Source of the DNA: Promerops cafer
Taxonomy: Eukaryota; Chordata; Aves; Passeriformes; Nectariniidae
Direction: 5' to 3'
Assembly (NCBI GenBank): GCA_013398275.1
Contig: VZSE01014389.1
Span: 697,682 to 761,681 of the forward strand
DNA length: 64,000 nt
How positions within the stretch are numbered: position 1 is the stretch's first letter; every line of letters begins with the position of its first letter. The notes under the pieces were generated by a model, which ran no database searches, was not told the DNA's origin, and saw nothing but the letters and a program-made list of their open reading frames with translations. A program made the translations under genes and the position numbers. Shown here piece by piece: positions 1-12,127 of the stretch.

Positions 1-1480
1 TCCCAGGAAGAGATGGGGTTGATGACAAGGAAAGGCCTGTCCCTTGGAGGTAAGGGTTCTGGCTAGTTGATATCCCTCCTTAGTAGTCACTGGGCAAAGC
101 CTCTAGTTGTGTAGGAGGAGATTATGATACCGTGTGGCCACCTAAGTGTGTGCTCATAGCCGTGGTCCCCTTTTGCCTGTCCTGGAAAGATTGCTCCGAG
201 GCTGCTCATGACTGAGTGCTCTGGGAAGGGCATTTGGTTTCCTCTTTTCAGCAAACTGCACAGTGAACTTTCTCCTGCACTTAGAACAATTTATTCTGGA
301 ATGGTACGAGCACGTGTTCCTCTGACAGCCACCCATCCATCAGTGCTAGCAGAAAGCAGTGGTAGTAGCCTGACTTGGCAATAAAAGTTACAGAATTTGT
401 AAAGGGGCCTCATCATGGTTGCTTTGTATCAGAGCACTTCAGTCTGTTACAGTCTCTGTACATCCGGCAATGGCTACAGGCCTCTTGCTTTTTCCTTATG
501 GTAATTCTGGGTGATCTGCTCCCCTCCAGAGTGAGAGGAGGTTTGGGTATGTGACAGAAAAGAAGAATCTTGTTTGTTTTGGAGTGATACTAGAGATGCA
601 ATTGTGAGGAGATACTTCCCATGAGGTTTGAGAGTCTGACTGAATGCTAACCTTTGAGCAAGTGACTTTCTATTTGTTCAAGTCCTTGTGCTGCGGTTAT
701 TTAACAGAGCTTTTGTTTTTTTCCCCTTCTGTTCGGTGAAACAGCACTAAAAATCTAAATCAAAAGTAACCTCTGTCCCAGCCACCCATATATAAATAAA
801 TTTACCATTTATAATATTGTTCCAGCAGCACAAAAGGGACAGATAACATTAAGCAGTGGTATTCAAAATTTCCTGTGTTTTCTGCAGGCTTCTGTGTTTT
901 TACATCTTTGATTGCTACTCCTCTCTGAAAATAACAGGCATAAATGTTTTTTGACAATGTATCAGCAGCTTATTCTAATTTCTGAATTCTTGGGGTATGT
1001 CTTCTACCAAGTGTTTGGGGGGGAGAAGTAATTTTAATAACCTATGTAATATTTCTCATAATGTATCAATTCTAAGAGAGGCAAAATCTCTATTACAGAG
1101 ATAGCTCTAATACCAGTTAGAGTTTAATAACACCTAGAATGAAACTCTCTAACCCTTTGATAAGTTACCTGTAAATGTTCTGTATCCTAATTTGTCATTT
1201 TCTGCTGCAGAAGTATTGATGAAGTGGCAAATCCTTATAAAGCCTTTTCACGGCATGCTATCTTTAATGAGAATCTTGCAGTCTGCAGCTGGGATCAGGA
1301 CAATATATTGTCTGTGACTAAGCATTATGGAAACTTCAGATTTGTTCAAGACCTTTGAATTCAAAGCTTTTAACTCTGTGTGTGATTGTTACCTTAGTTG
1401 ATTATAGATGTGTGTACATCCACATTCCACAGAGCTGAGTTCATACGTCACACTTAAATCAGGTAGACCAGAACTACCAG
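1..1480. other. Unique A+T-rich non-coding DNA
   Basis: No gene, repeat family or RNA gene was recognised. The stretch has scattered short poly-T and TAAATAAA-like strings. The one open frame over 50 codons, on the minus strand at 154-336, has no recognisable protein features and is taken as chance. Confidence 0.6.
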
Positions 1481-2290
1481 AACCTTAAATGAGGTAGACC
1501 ACTACTAACCAGAACCAGCATCCAGCACACAAAATGTCCCAAATCCTTGGTGAAGTACAGCTGAGAAATGGAGAGCTGAGGCAGTCCAAGTCTGCAAGGA
1601 GGCATGGCAGGACTCCAGCCTCCTGCTTGAACTTTCCATTTGTGACGAGCAATGAAGAAAATAACTCAGGCCTCTTACAGCTCAGAGTGTTACAGCAGAG
1701 TGGCTGTAAAAGAAACACTGGGAATCTGGGAACTAATTACAGGACTGCTTCTGCAGTCTGTTCTGAGAGGAGGAGAGGTGCCACTATGCTTAGGTACAAG
1801 TGAAAAGAAGAAGGGAGGATGGAATGTTCAGCTCGTTGAAACTCCTATAGATGAAAAGTCCCTGTCCTTGCAAACTGATTTGGGTATTAAAAAAACACTC
1901 CATAATGATTCTCAAAAGAAAATTTGGAGAAACTTAATAGCCCACTTCTATATAAAGCAAGAGAAAATCCTGAGATGCAAAATTGTCATCTCAGGACAGA
2001 GAGGAAATCTGGATACAAACGCTGGCTGAAAATCCACTGTACTCTGAGACACACTGGGCCAGCCATGGTTTGCTGCCCATCCATGGGTCCCTTCACCTCC
2101 TGAGGCTCTGCAGCCACCTACTTCAGGCAACCCTGCACTGGCCTGGGCTGCCTGCTGCCTCTTCGCCCCAAACCCCTGGGGATGCCTTCACTCAGGAGCA
2201 GCTCAGCACAGCTGCTTCGTGTGATGCTCTGAAGGTATCCACGAGAGGTCAAGGGAACTACAAACAATAAAGGGAACCCTGGAGCCTGCT
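1481..2290. other. Moderately G+C-richer unique DNA with overlapping chance frames
   Basis: Several frames of 60-125 codons overlap here on both strands (for example plus 1652-2029 and plus 1983-2270). None shows a recognisable domain. An AATAAA string at about 2265-2270 follows the last plus-strand frame, and a TATATAAA-like string lies near 1949-1957. With mutually overlapping frames on both strands and no family resemblance, I do not call a gene. A decayed old repeat or a non-coding RNA exon is possible but unsupported. Confidence 0.4.
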
Positions 2291-2558
2291 TTTCACATGC
2301 TCACAACAGAAAACAATAGCTTCTTGTCTTTCCTACCTCTGAAGAGTTGGTCTGATGGGTACAAATGGTGCTCTCTCTCATCTTTTTCCCATTCCTCATC
2401 TCTGCTTCAGTCCTTTTAATCAGTCAAAATCTTGCAACCATGCACTTAAAATAAACAGAAAAATTTGTCATTTAACTCCTGTTCAGTCTCCCTTCTCCAT
2501 GTTTTTTTAGATTATATTAGAAAGCAAATAGTCTCTTCCATGCCAGATTTTCCTTTTC

Positions 2559-2575
2559 TTTTTTTTTTTTTTTTT
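2559..2575. repeat. Poly-T run (T17)
   Basis: Seventeen consecutive T follow a T/C-rich lead-in and precede GTGTCTGTATATGTGTG. No retroposed sequence was recognised beside it, so it is treated as a simple repeat. Confidence 0.9.
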
Positions 2576-4610
2576 GTGTCTGTATATGTGTGTAACTTTG
2601 CTTCCAAGCCTGGCTGTGATCTTCAGCAGGCTCTCTCTGGAATCCCAGAGATGAAAAGCCCATGCCAGGCATCCAAGCCCCATATCTGTCTTTCAGAAAC
2701 AACTGCCCTTGAAAGGGGGGAATGGCTTTTTCCTATACTTACAACCCTTTCTCCTCAAGGCCTTTGCCTTTTGTGTCATTGAGATCATTAATTGATTTCT
2801 GGTGTCTATTCAATTAATCCATGAACCTTGTCATGTTGCGGTGCTGCCCAGGCACTTTTCTACAGGCTGTGACATCCAAGCTGACTTTCAGCTGGATGCT
2901 GTCCCTGACTTTCATTTTTCTCTCCATGTAGCTGTAGAGCTGTGCCAAACAGCTCAGATATTTTTATTGTCACGTAAGTGTAGAAGGGAGTATACTGGTA
3001 GAATAGATCTAAAACAATCTCTGTGGCAATTTATTCAGACATCCACATACATTGGTCCCAGATCTTTCTTTAAATAATTTTTTTGACATAGTTCTTAAAA
3101 AAAAATATTTTTCCTTTAGGACATTGGCTTTTGTATTATTGTGGAATTTTAAAATTGCTTTCTAGGCAGGTAAGTACTAGACTTTGTGCTTTGTCTTCCA
3201 TCATAACAGTATTTTATTTACCAGGTCTATAGGGGTTTCATTAATTACATATGCAATTAGGTTTGTTAGTGTAAAAAGCTTTGACAGTAGCATAAAAAAA
3301 TAATTGGTAAGATTTGCCCTTACAATTACTTGACTTGACTGTGATTATAAATGTTGTGTAACACAGTGCATGTAATAGCAAGGAACCCTATTCAGCAGCT
3401 CAGGAGGTACTTTCTGACCCTGCAAAGTTAATGACTGAAACTCAGTAATATTTTCTGCATTTTACTGATAATATGCACTAAGAAAAGAAAAACGTGTTGA
3501 CTTGTTCTGTGGCAAAGCGAATCTCAGAAATATCTCAGCATACTCATCTCTCTTCCTGAGGTTTCTCCCCATCATCCTAGGTGTGGATGTCATAAGAAAT
3601 AATTCACCATAACTTCCTCTTTAGGCAGTGACAATGAATTACAGCACTGTATTTTTCAAAGTATTACCTCTCTGGTCCTGAAAGGAGTGTACAGATGAGT
3701 CAGTGAAATGCTGGATCATATTAATAATTTATCATGGGGATAATTTTACAGGAAATAAAAGGGACACAGAGAGCCGTAGTCTACTTGCATAGTTTCTGAA
3801 CATTAAGAGATGTATTACGTGTCTGATGTGGGTTCTTAATGCAGCTTAGAGACATTGGTTTGTAACTGTGCAGAACACCTTAGAGAACTATTAACACAGC
3901 CCATAAAATACCCAGAGACCAGTTACTTATTAAAGGTCTGAGCATCAGGGAGAAATAGTGCAGCTTTAAAAGTTTTACTTGGGCTGAACAGTGAAGTTTT
4001 AATTAAAAAAACCTAATAATTGTTAAAGTCATTCAATGTTAACAATCAGCCTTGTCAATAACTTGTGTACTTTTTCACCAGTACATTTCTCATTCCCAAA
4101 AATCACTTTTGGAGGATTGGAATAATGAGCACAGAATAATACGCTTTTTTGTAGCGGGGTGAGACAGGCTTTCTGCTAACTTCCATAGATCCAGATTTCA
4201 TTCTGGCGTCTTCTTGCAGATTGAAAAACCATGTATTAATGAAGAAAAAGTCCTACTGTGTATATAAAATATCCTTACTTGCATTTGAAGTGAGCATGAG
4301 ATCATTCATAGATTGAAGCCAATAGAGAAGGTTGAAATGATACAAATCTTCTGACTGTAGTGATATCATCAGCTGATTTCAGCTGAATGAGAGATATTTT
4401 CCCTACCTCCACTAGAAAAATCCCCTTAGAAAAAAAAAAAAATTACCCCTCTTACAGCCTGTTGTAACTGATTTTGGTTTTTGAACTTGGTGGTGGTGAA
4501 TCTTAGTGTGAATACTAGTGAAGCATCATATTGTCCAACTTGTTTGGAGGCAAAGCACCTCGCATATCATGTCTATGCTAAATGCTGTCACTGAGATGGC
4601 AGGACTGTTT
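2576..4610. other. Unique A+T-rich non-coding DNA
   Basis: Nothing recognisable as a gene or named repeat was seen. Plus-strand frames at 2465-2782 and 2802-3077 lack family features; the first runs through the poly-T tract. The remainder is stop-dense. Confidence 0.6.
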
Positions 4611-4628
4611 TGGTGGTGGTGGTGGTGG
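4611..4628. repeat. (TGG)6 microsatellite
   Basis: Six perfect TGG units in a row, followed by T-rich sequence (TTTTGGATTTTTTTG). Confidence 0.9.
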
Positions 4629-6105
4629 TTTTGGATTTTTTTGTTTTTAGAAGGAGAAACTGAACAAATCAACCACTTTGCCCCTTAATCTTTTTTTTTA
4701 ATTGAACTTAGAAGGGTAGGTTGACCAAGGCAGGTGATGATATCTTGCTAACTATTTAATTTTAGATGCTTGTTCTTTTTTGACTGCTTATGTAGTGAAA
4801 ATACTTTATCTAGGGAAATTACCCACAATGCCAAAATTGAGCTTAGTGGGAAGTCCCGTCACTTAGTGTCATCTCTCTCATTTCAGGTCAAAAAGCAGGT
4901 GGGTCAGTATCACCCATTTTTTCATTTTCATTATAGCTCTTGTTTTCCAGTGTTCTGTGTCATGTTTTAAAATCAGTCACTGGAAGCAATGTGCCCTAAT
5001 TTCTTCAAGTCTTGCTGAAGCCTTGAGACTGAACTTATGTTTTTCTTGCGTGGAATTGAACTTGATACAACAGCAGGAGACAACAGGCTCTCTAGGCACA
5101 TTTTCCTTACAAGATCTCACCAGAGACCTGGTAAGGAATTACTGGGGCAACTCTACATCTTGCATGCAAAAGAGAGCAAGGATGCATAATTACATTCAGC
5201 TGTTTCCCATACACACCCCCTCCACCTGCCTTTTGTCTCAGCTGCCTTACCCTCTCCTGCATACTTCCAGCACATCACACCAAGCAGCTGTGCTGGGCTG
5301 CTCCAGAGGCTGGTACCTGCAGAGCATCAGGAAGGGAAGTGCTGATGGCTGGGCTGTAAATTGTGACTGGTCCTATGCATCTCAGGGATGAAGGATGAAT
5401 TTTACACCAGGGTTTGTATCCAGATGTTTTATCTCTCCTAGACAGTGATTTTTAATATGCCTTCTAATTTTCCTAACATCATAATAGAAAATCCCTATTA
5501 GTTTTTTCAGAATCTGCTTGTGGGAATTGATGCTTATGGAATGTTGTTAAATTTGTAAAGTAGTACGAGACGAAGCTTTCCGTTACTTCCTTTGCATGCC
5601 ATCACCAGCCTTTTGATAGGTAATATAAATCATTTTCATTTGAGTGGTTTTTGTTTGTTTGAGAAAAAAGTTTACTGTATCTCCCTGAAGAGGTTAGGAA
5701 ATTAGGGTTATTGTCTCCGACTTTTTAATTTTCAGCTTAAAGGAAGAAAAAGCTTTATCTGATACAGAGATACTGTAATGCAGATAAGTAGACTTTTGAA
5801 GTATAATAGACATTTAAAGAGATTTAAAAATTGTTTATCATTATAAAGAGCTTCTCTGATGGAATCACGGAAATATGGGGTGAGGGAATCCCTCCTCTTT
5901 CATATAATATCCGTAGATTGAGTTAGTTACATGTGTTTTGTAAGGAATAATTGAATTTGTCACTGTAGAGAATAGTCCCTTAGACATGTAACAAAGCAGT
6001 CTCTGTGAAGAACAGGAATCAAAGCAGTTGGTTTGAAGCATTGGAAACTTTGTGCTCAGAGACATAAATGCTGACTTATGCCTTGTTTAGGTTAGGTTGC
6101 ATGGC
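4629..6105. other. Unique non-coding DNA with one 144-codon open frame
   Basis: A plus-strand frame at 4957-5391 stays open for 144 codons over a moderately G+C-rich stretch. A donor-like ACCTG|GTAAGG string sits near 5131, but no matching acceptor with an obvious pyrimidine tract was found and the translation resembles no family I know. It is treated as a chance frame. The rest of the stretch shows nothing. Confidence 0.45.
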
Positions 6106-6149
6106 CTCTTCCTAGCCAGTCAGCATGACATGTGCTGGCTAGGGAAGAG
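6106..6149. repeat. Inverted repeat / hairpin, 14-bp stem with one bulge
   Basis: The left arm 6106-6119 (CTCTTCCTAGCCAG) pairs with the right arm 6135-6149 (CTGGCTAGGGAAGAG), with a single extra G in the right arm. The loop is 15 nt. The arms were read directly; any function is unknown. Confidence 0.75.
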
Positions 6150-6593
6150 TCTCTTATCCTTTTTAAATTTCTTAAACCCAAACTTTTCTCCTATGTGGAC
6201 ATCCCTTAGTGTCTGTGTTCATGGCTGAGTTTTTTGTTTATAACATACAGGCTTCATCGCCATTGAAAGGCCAAAGTAAGTTTCTCTTAGGCCTTGAAAC
6301 ATGATATTTTCCAAGAACTGCTCCCTCTTAGGATCTCTTTCAGAGGTCTTTGTTAGGACAGCCAGTAGCACATGCTCATCTGAATGGGAGCATAGGCTTC
6401 TGGACATTGTTGCAGAAAAGGAGTAGAAGGCTGGTAATTTACTACTTCATTCTGAAATCATAAGCGGTGTAAGGAACACCTTGAAACTAAGATTTAGGAA
6501 AGGTAAATGTTCGTGCCTCAGGAGAGAGATTATAAGCTGCTGAAAAGAAGTTGAAAAATCATAGTTCTCTGGTTTGATGTTTTGATCTGTGTA
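6150..6593. other. Unique non-coding DNA
   Basis: No gene or repeat was recognised. A 62-codon minus-strand frame at 6219-6407 has no family resemblance. Confidence 0.6.
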
Positions 6594-7258
6594 TCATAGA
6601 ATGTTTGTGGTTGGAAAGGATCTTAAAAGATCACCTAGCTCCACCCCCTGCTGTGGGCATGGACACCACCTACAGGTTGCTTAGAGCTCCATCCAGCCTA
6701 GCCTTGAACACTTCCAAGGATGGGACATCCACCATTTTTCTGGGCAGCCTTTTCCAGTGCCTCATCACTCCCACAGTGAAGAATACCTTCCTAATAGCTA
6801 ATTTAACTGACTCTCTTTCTGTTGAAAGCCATTTTCCCTTGTTCTGTCACTCTGTGCTCTTGTAAAATGTCCCTCTCCAGCTCTCTTGTAGGCTCCCTTT
6901 AGGTACTGAAAGGCTAAGGTATCAGTGGAGCCTTCACTTCTTCAGGCTGAACAATCCCAACTCTCTCAGCCTTTTCTCATAGGAGAAAAGCCCTCTGATC
7001 ATCTTTGTAACCTTCCTTTGGGCTTGCTCCAGCAGGTCAAATTCTCTCTTGTGTTAGGAATCCCAGAGATTGACACGGTACTCAAGGTGAGGTCTCACGA
7101 GAGCAGAGTAGAGGAGTAGAATCCCCTCTCTTGGCCTGCTGGTCACTTTCTTTTGATGCAGCCCAGGATGCAGTTGGCTTTCTGGGCTCTAAGTGCGTGT
7201 TACCAGGTCATGTTGAGCTTCTCATGCACCAATACCTCCAAGTCATTTTACCTTTTGT
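6594..7258 (-). mobile_element. CR1 LINE fragment (3' part of ORF2 and 3' end), minus strand
   Basis: On the plus strand this begins with TCATAGAATG and GGTTGGAAAGGATCTTAAAAGATCA-like sequence, the reverse complement of the CR1 3' end. It then reads in reverse through the typical CR1 tail: the 'dangers of TTCCAGTGCCTCATCAC' block near 6750, the GTTCTGTCAC block near 6842, the CTCTCTCAGCCTTTTCTCATAGGAG block near 6960, and the GCAGCCCAGGATGCAGTTGGC block near 7157. The last of these corresponds to the end of the reverse transcriptase frame. Similarity fades after about 7255. The copy is 5'-truncated, as most CR1 copies are, and carries many substitutions, so it is not autonomous. Open frames here (6605-6865 and 6925-7119, plus) are antisense reads of the element. 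Confidence 0.9.
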
Positions 7259-8471
7259 CCTAATTCACTGAAGGACATGTGGTCTTTGGGGCTCCGGAAA
7301 GGTTTCAATTACAAACATGTTCAACTGAATAAGAGTAGTTGGAAATACTTGAAAACTAGATTTTTGCAGCAATTTCTAAAGAAGACATGATACTTACTGC
7401 TCTGGTCCCTCTCCATCTTCCCTGCCCTTTGCAACTGGTGTTTTGAATGCTGACAAGTTAATTTCTGACAGATAGTATGTCAAATCTAGTTGTGTGGACT
7501 TCATTGCAACATTCTGCAATCCTCAGGAAACATTTTAGTAGACAATTTTGTAGTGGCTAATTTAGGAAAAACTGAGTTGAACAGAGGTGATGGTTTCACC
7601 TCAAGTCTCCTTGTTTCAGCTTCCTTTTTTGACAGGGAAATAAATACTGTGATTCCTGCTCTGATACCAAAACTACCATTTTCACATTGTCCATTTAATA
7701 GTACCATAGATGATTTCTATCACTTCAGCTGCTAAGAGGAAGAACTCTAATTAAAGAATGATCTTTGAAGTAATTGATATTTTATTACTTTCTCTTTTTT
7801 TAAGAAGCCCCCATTTTGTGTGTGTCAAGATCATTAATACTTTTGTCATTTCAGGAAAAGTTATCTGCTCTTCACTATAAGGGCCAAGGAAATGGCTTTA
7901 AATATTTCAGAAGGAGCAGCAGCTTTTCCAGATCTCTCAGTCTGACAGTGCTGATATGTGTGCGCGTTCCCAGTGAAATGCGCTTTTCAACAGTGATAGT
8001 GTAAGGCAAGCAAGCCACAGAAGTCCCATTAAACCATCAAAATGAGTCTTACAACTCAGATGATTCCGCTGCCTGAATGAGAAAGAAAGAATTTTCATCT
8101 TAGATCAACTACCAGAAGCTCTGTAAAAGAAACACAGGGTGACAAGGCTAGCTGAGTGGTGGAGATAACCATCTTTGTCCCTACTCTGTTTAACATGGTC
8201 TCATTTCAGTGGGGTCCTACCAGTGCAATTCTGGGGTAGTGGAGAATCTGTTCACAAGCACATTTGGTTGTTCAAGCTGTTCTCTGCCTTCTCTTTTGTT
8301 ACAATTCTACTATAACATCTACTTGGTGGTGATGCTAATTAGAGAGTTTTTTGGCTCTGTTCATGGGCTCTGTGAATTTTTCTGCCATATGAAAGGCCAG
8401 ATCTTTGTAAGCACAGGTAACATATGGGCATGGGCAGGATTTCCTTGCAACCTGCCCAAGCATTTCCCACA
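7259..8471. other. Unique non-coding DNA between two CR1 fragments
   Basis: No gene was recognised. Opposed frames at 7490-7735 (plus) and 7501-7707 (minus) cover the same bases and have no family features. Nothing else notable was seen. Confidence 0.6.
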
Positions 8472-8620
8472 GATCATGGAACCACAGAGTGCTTTGGATT
8501 GTAGTGAATCTTCAAAGCCCAACCCCCTGCCATGTGCAGGGCCATCTTTCAATAGATCAGGTTGCTCAGGGCTCCACCAAACTTGACGGAACGTTTCCAG
8601 TGACGTCCGATTTAAGAGTC
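8472..8620 (-). mobile_element. CR1 LINE 3'-end fragment, minus strand
   Basis: On the plus strand it starts ATCATGGAACCACAGAGTG, an altered reverse complement of the CR1 3' end. It continues with CCCAACCCCCTGCCATG and CAGGTTGCTCAGGGCTCCA, both standard reverse-strand CR1 tail blocks. Resemblance decays near 8610-8620 (ACGTTTCCAGTGACG). It is a short, diverged, 5'-truncated copy, about 1.2 kb from the previous minus-strand CR1 but with its own 3' terminus, so it is a separate insertion. Confidence 0.85.
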
Positions 8621-11600
8621 TCGCAGGACAGCAGGAGATGGAAGGACGTACTTGCCCTATGGACTTTTTTGGGGTGGGCAGAAAAGAGAAGGGTAAATGT
8701 GAAAGGATGTACTGAAATCAAAACACCTGACTGTAGTACTACTGTTACTCATCAGGCTACAGGCTATTCTGAGGTGCCTCCCCATTGTTCTGACTTGTAA
8801 TTTGATTTGGTAGAATGTCTGATTAAGAACTTTGTACTGATCCAGGAGCTGCCTTCATTCATTGTAATAGTACCCACGAGATGTAGCTGAGTCACCAACC
8901 TGGGTTATTTTTTTTCTAATGTACATCTGTATTTTATTTAATTATAAAGTCCAGATCCTCCTGCTTTCTGTTAGTCTTTTTTATCTTAGTCTAGTCAAGT
9001 CAAAATCGATTTGTAATTCTGTGGTGTACACATGAAGTTAGTTTTAATTTGCTATGTGTTTCCAAGGGTGACTGACATTTAATACTTTTTTCTGAAGGTC
9101 TCATTAGCACTGTGTACCCATAATCTATTCTATGGGTGTAATGACAGAGGGTAAGTGAGCTATTGAACAGCATCCATCTGTCCCCATAGTGAATGGCCAG
9201 AGGGAAATACAGGGGAAAAATAAATGGATGATTGTCAGCATCTCTGTATTTTGCAGCTTAGAAAAGTCAAATACAGGACTGTGAGTTTGCTGTAAGCTTC
9301 AAGGGTTTTGGCCCTCCATGACCCAGAAGATCCTTCTTATTGGTAATTTGTATATGCCAAGAGAAGGGCTGCCACCTTCATCATGTGTATTTATATTGCA
9401 CTGTACAGGGGTAACACCGCTGGTAACTTGGCACATTGTGTTAAACTGAGAGAATATTCACTTCACTAAAACATCATCAGATGTGACTATGTACTTTTTT
9501 TCCGGAGCTTCTTGTTAATTTCTTATTAATAAGATGTAGTGAGTAAATTGCTTTATATTTCTAGTGTCTGAAAATTACTTCATTGAGGTGTTTTGAAAGT
9601 CTGTGCTTTTCAGTGTAGTGATTTTTCCCTGAAAGGAAATCATCATATATTTTTATTAAAAATAGACTATTTTGATTGGTTTTATTCAGAAAATTAATTT
9701 CTATTCACTAGAAGAGCAGTGATTTCTATTGAATGCAAGAATAGTCAATGAGAAAAAGCCTTTCATTTGTGTCAGCATAAACATTTACTTTAAAATGCAT
9801 TGGGATTGTTTTCAATAATGGATCTTTCAACTGTGGAGTAGTCAGTATAATCAGCATAAATACTGAAAAAATAGATACTGGAAAAGAAGCAAAGAAAAAT
9901 GCAATTAAATGATTATGAGATAACAGAAACCTGTCTGAAAGTAGGTAAAGAGAATGATGACTTATTTATAAAGCAAAATATTTCAAACTTCATTATCCTG
10001 GAGAATTTTTGAGGTTTTTTTTTTCCGGATATTCACTTTTATCACATTGGGGCATAATTCACATGAAATATCTTGGTAATTTTGGTTGTACGTTTCTTTA
10101 GGGAAAAAAAACAAGCAATGTGCAGGGTTTCTTTCCTCTAACCTTTCATTAAATTCCTTTAAAAAATCTGCTTTGCTTTTTATATTGTTCTCCATGTGTG
10201 TCTGATAAAATTTCCCTACCTCACTGATTATTGCTGAGGTGCCTATCATGGTGATGCAAGAGCAGGACAGATGGTAAGGGCAGAAGAAAGAGCAGATTGT
10301 ACTGTTCGATTGCAAAGTTATTTATGCCAGGGCAAAGGACAAGCAGAATTGCTTTACTAGAACAACTGCTTTTATCTAGACATTTCCCAGCGCCTTTGAA
10401 GTCGCATCTGCTGCTTGTAGTGAGTGTTGTCACAGAGCCTTTGGCGTCCATCAGTCCGTGTGACCTGCAGTAGTACATTTTCTCTTCTCATTTGCAGAAA
10501 TGCTGCTCAGCACTGCAGAGGGATTGCTTCAGTTTTCCTTAGATTTGATCCTAATATGACTTCTTGCTTCTGTTGTGAGCATTTCCATATCCTCTTTACA
10601 TAAAACCTTTTGGGTGATTTTTTTTTTCTTTTTCTTTTTTTTACAGTGAATTCGTGTAGAGCTTGATCTTAAAGAAATTGTAAAATTATATTAGAGCTTA
10701 TATTTAGATATATGTATTCACATATTCTATAGAAAATATATTCAGATATATTCACATAACAAGTAATAACAAGTAATTGTTGCATGCACTATTTACCCCC
10801 AAATCTTTTTATAACATGATATTAATTATGCAGTGGTAGCCATTACTTGTATTCATATAAATCTTAAACAAACCCAAAAAACCTCCCCATGTTTTCATCT
10901 GAAATTTTTTAGCAAACACTTGAAACTGCAAGAATTTGCCATAAATACATGAATCTTACTATTAACTTTCTCCGATATGCTTTTAATTTTTACTTAATTT
11001 GTGTAGATATTACTTTTACCTTATATATAAATAGAAGGCTTATTTTTTAAAAACATGAATATATATTATAGCTTCATAGTTTTAATAAATATTATTTACA
11101 TTGTTATACATATGTAATTTATAACCTTTATATTAAGAAATTACTTTGTGACAGGAAACTATTAAAAAGAGGGTGAAAGAAAAATTAAAAGTATGTGTCT
11201 CACATTTGGGTTCAAGTTGCCTGTAAAAGAAAAGTAAGGACTTAGGTCTCTTTCTTATCTTAGGTCAAGAAGCCCAGCCTATGCTTTATTTCATTTGCTA
11301 ATCAGTTGCACTGAGCTCCTCTCATGGCCCATAGAAGAAAATTGCATAGAGGTAGAAGGTTCAGTTTTGTATTAGAATCATCTTTCTCTATGAGAAATCA
11401 CATCACTGTTTATCATGAAGGTGGTTTGATTGCATATGGAAATTTGTCATCTTTTTATGCAGCTACCCCCCATTTATCTTAATGGCATATGAGAATAGAA
11501 AAGAAAAACCATAAAAACATACTCTTGACATTCAAAAGTTAAAATTTTCCTTTCCTTATTTATCTGTAGTAATTTTTTTAGAATATATTGTCTCTCAAAG

Positions 11601-11634
11601 AGACAATGTTCATATCAACTTATTTTCCTTTTAG
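8621..11634. other. A+T-rich unique non-coding DNA
   Basis: No gene or repeat family was recognised over about 3 kb. The part from about 10680 to 11130 is strongly A+T-rich with many TATATA and TTAATA strings. Minus-strand frames at 9983-10315 (110 codons) and 10221-10478 have no family features. Confidence 0.55.
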
Positions 11635-11747
11635 TGTCTGTAACAGCTCCTCTAAATGTCCTAATCATTTGGAAGAACATGTGAAGCGATGGGAGGATGG
11701 AATGGAGAGGTCTGACTTCAAAGTTTGCTTTTCTAATGTGAAATATG
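11635..11747 (+). other. Candidate internal exon (unsupported by family)
   Basis: A pyrimidine-rich acceptor (TATTTTCCTTTTAG) ends at 11634 and a good donor (AAATATG|GTGAGC) follows 11747. They bound 113 nt that stay open in one frame. The translation starts VCNSSSKCPNHLEEHVKRWE and carries on with mixed polar residues and another Cys. Phases would be 2 at entry and 1 at exit. The acceptor, donor and open frame are seen directly. I do not recognise the protein, and a 37-codon open stretch between fortuitous splice sites is not rare in 64 kb. A distant look to BK-channel beta subunits was considered and dropped. Confidence 0.15.
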
Positions 11748-12127
11748 GTGAGCAGTATTACAGTAACTGGACTTCCTGGCCTGAAGCAAGGCTACTGACT
11801 GCAATTTGGCCTATCACAGCAATTACATCACTTCAGAGTTCTGTTAAGCTTGTCAAGCTTGTCTACACAATTTAGGCAGAAGACTAGAAGTACAGGAGAG
11901 AAAAATATGGGAATAGGGATGAACTGCTGCATGAACACAAAAAGAAGAACAGAGATTTAAGACTGTTTAAATGTATGTTTAACATGTTCAAACACTTTTT
12001 CAATATGGCACACGTTAAACATTGGCATCCTGACTGGGATATTGGCCTGTTTTTACAGCCACTTTCTTTGGACTCCAGAGATGATTTGTTTGCTCTCACA
12101 AATTCAGTGGATCTTGCCTTTTGCCAA
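11748..12127. other. Unique non-coding DNA upstream of a CR1
   Basis: No gene was recognised. The open frame from the candidate exon runs on to a stop at about 11875, so the donor is not required to keep the frame open. Frames at 11884-12190 run into the CR1 copy and are not genes. Confidence 0.55.

Noticed and set aside
1534..2270. Cluster of overlapping frames followed by AATAAA
   Set aside because: Frames on both strands overlap and none resembles a protein; AATAAA is common in such A+T-rich DNA.
2559..2575. Poly-T run as the tail of a processed pseudogene on the minus strand
   Set aside because: No coding remnant or target-site duplication was found beside it.
4957..5391. 144-codon plus-strand frame with a GTAAGG donor inside
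   Set aside because: No acceptor pairs with the donor, no domain is recognisable and the start context is unremarkable.
6605..7119. Two plus-strand frames over a CR1
   Set aside because: They are antisense reads of the minus-strand CR1 copy.
11635..11875. Resemblance to BK-channel beta subunits (Cys, then a WP near the end)
   Set aside because: Only a loose spacing of Cys and Trp-Pro agrees; no run of residues matches, so no name was given.
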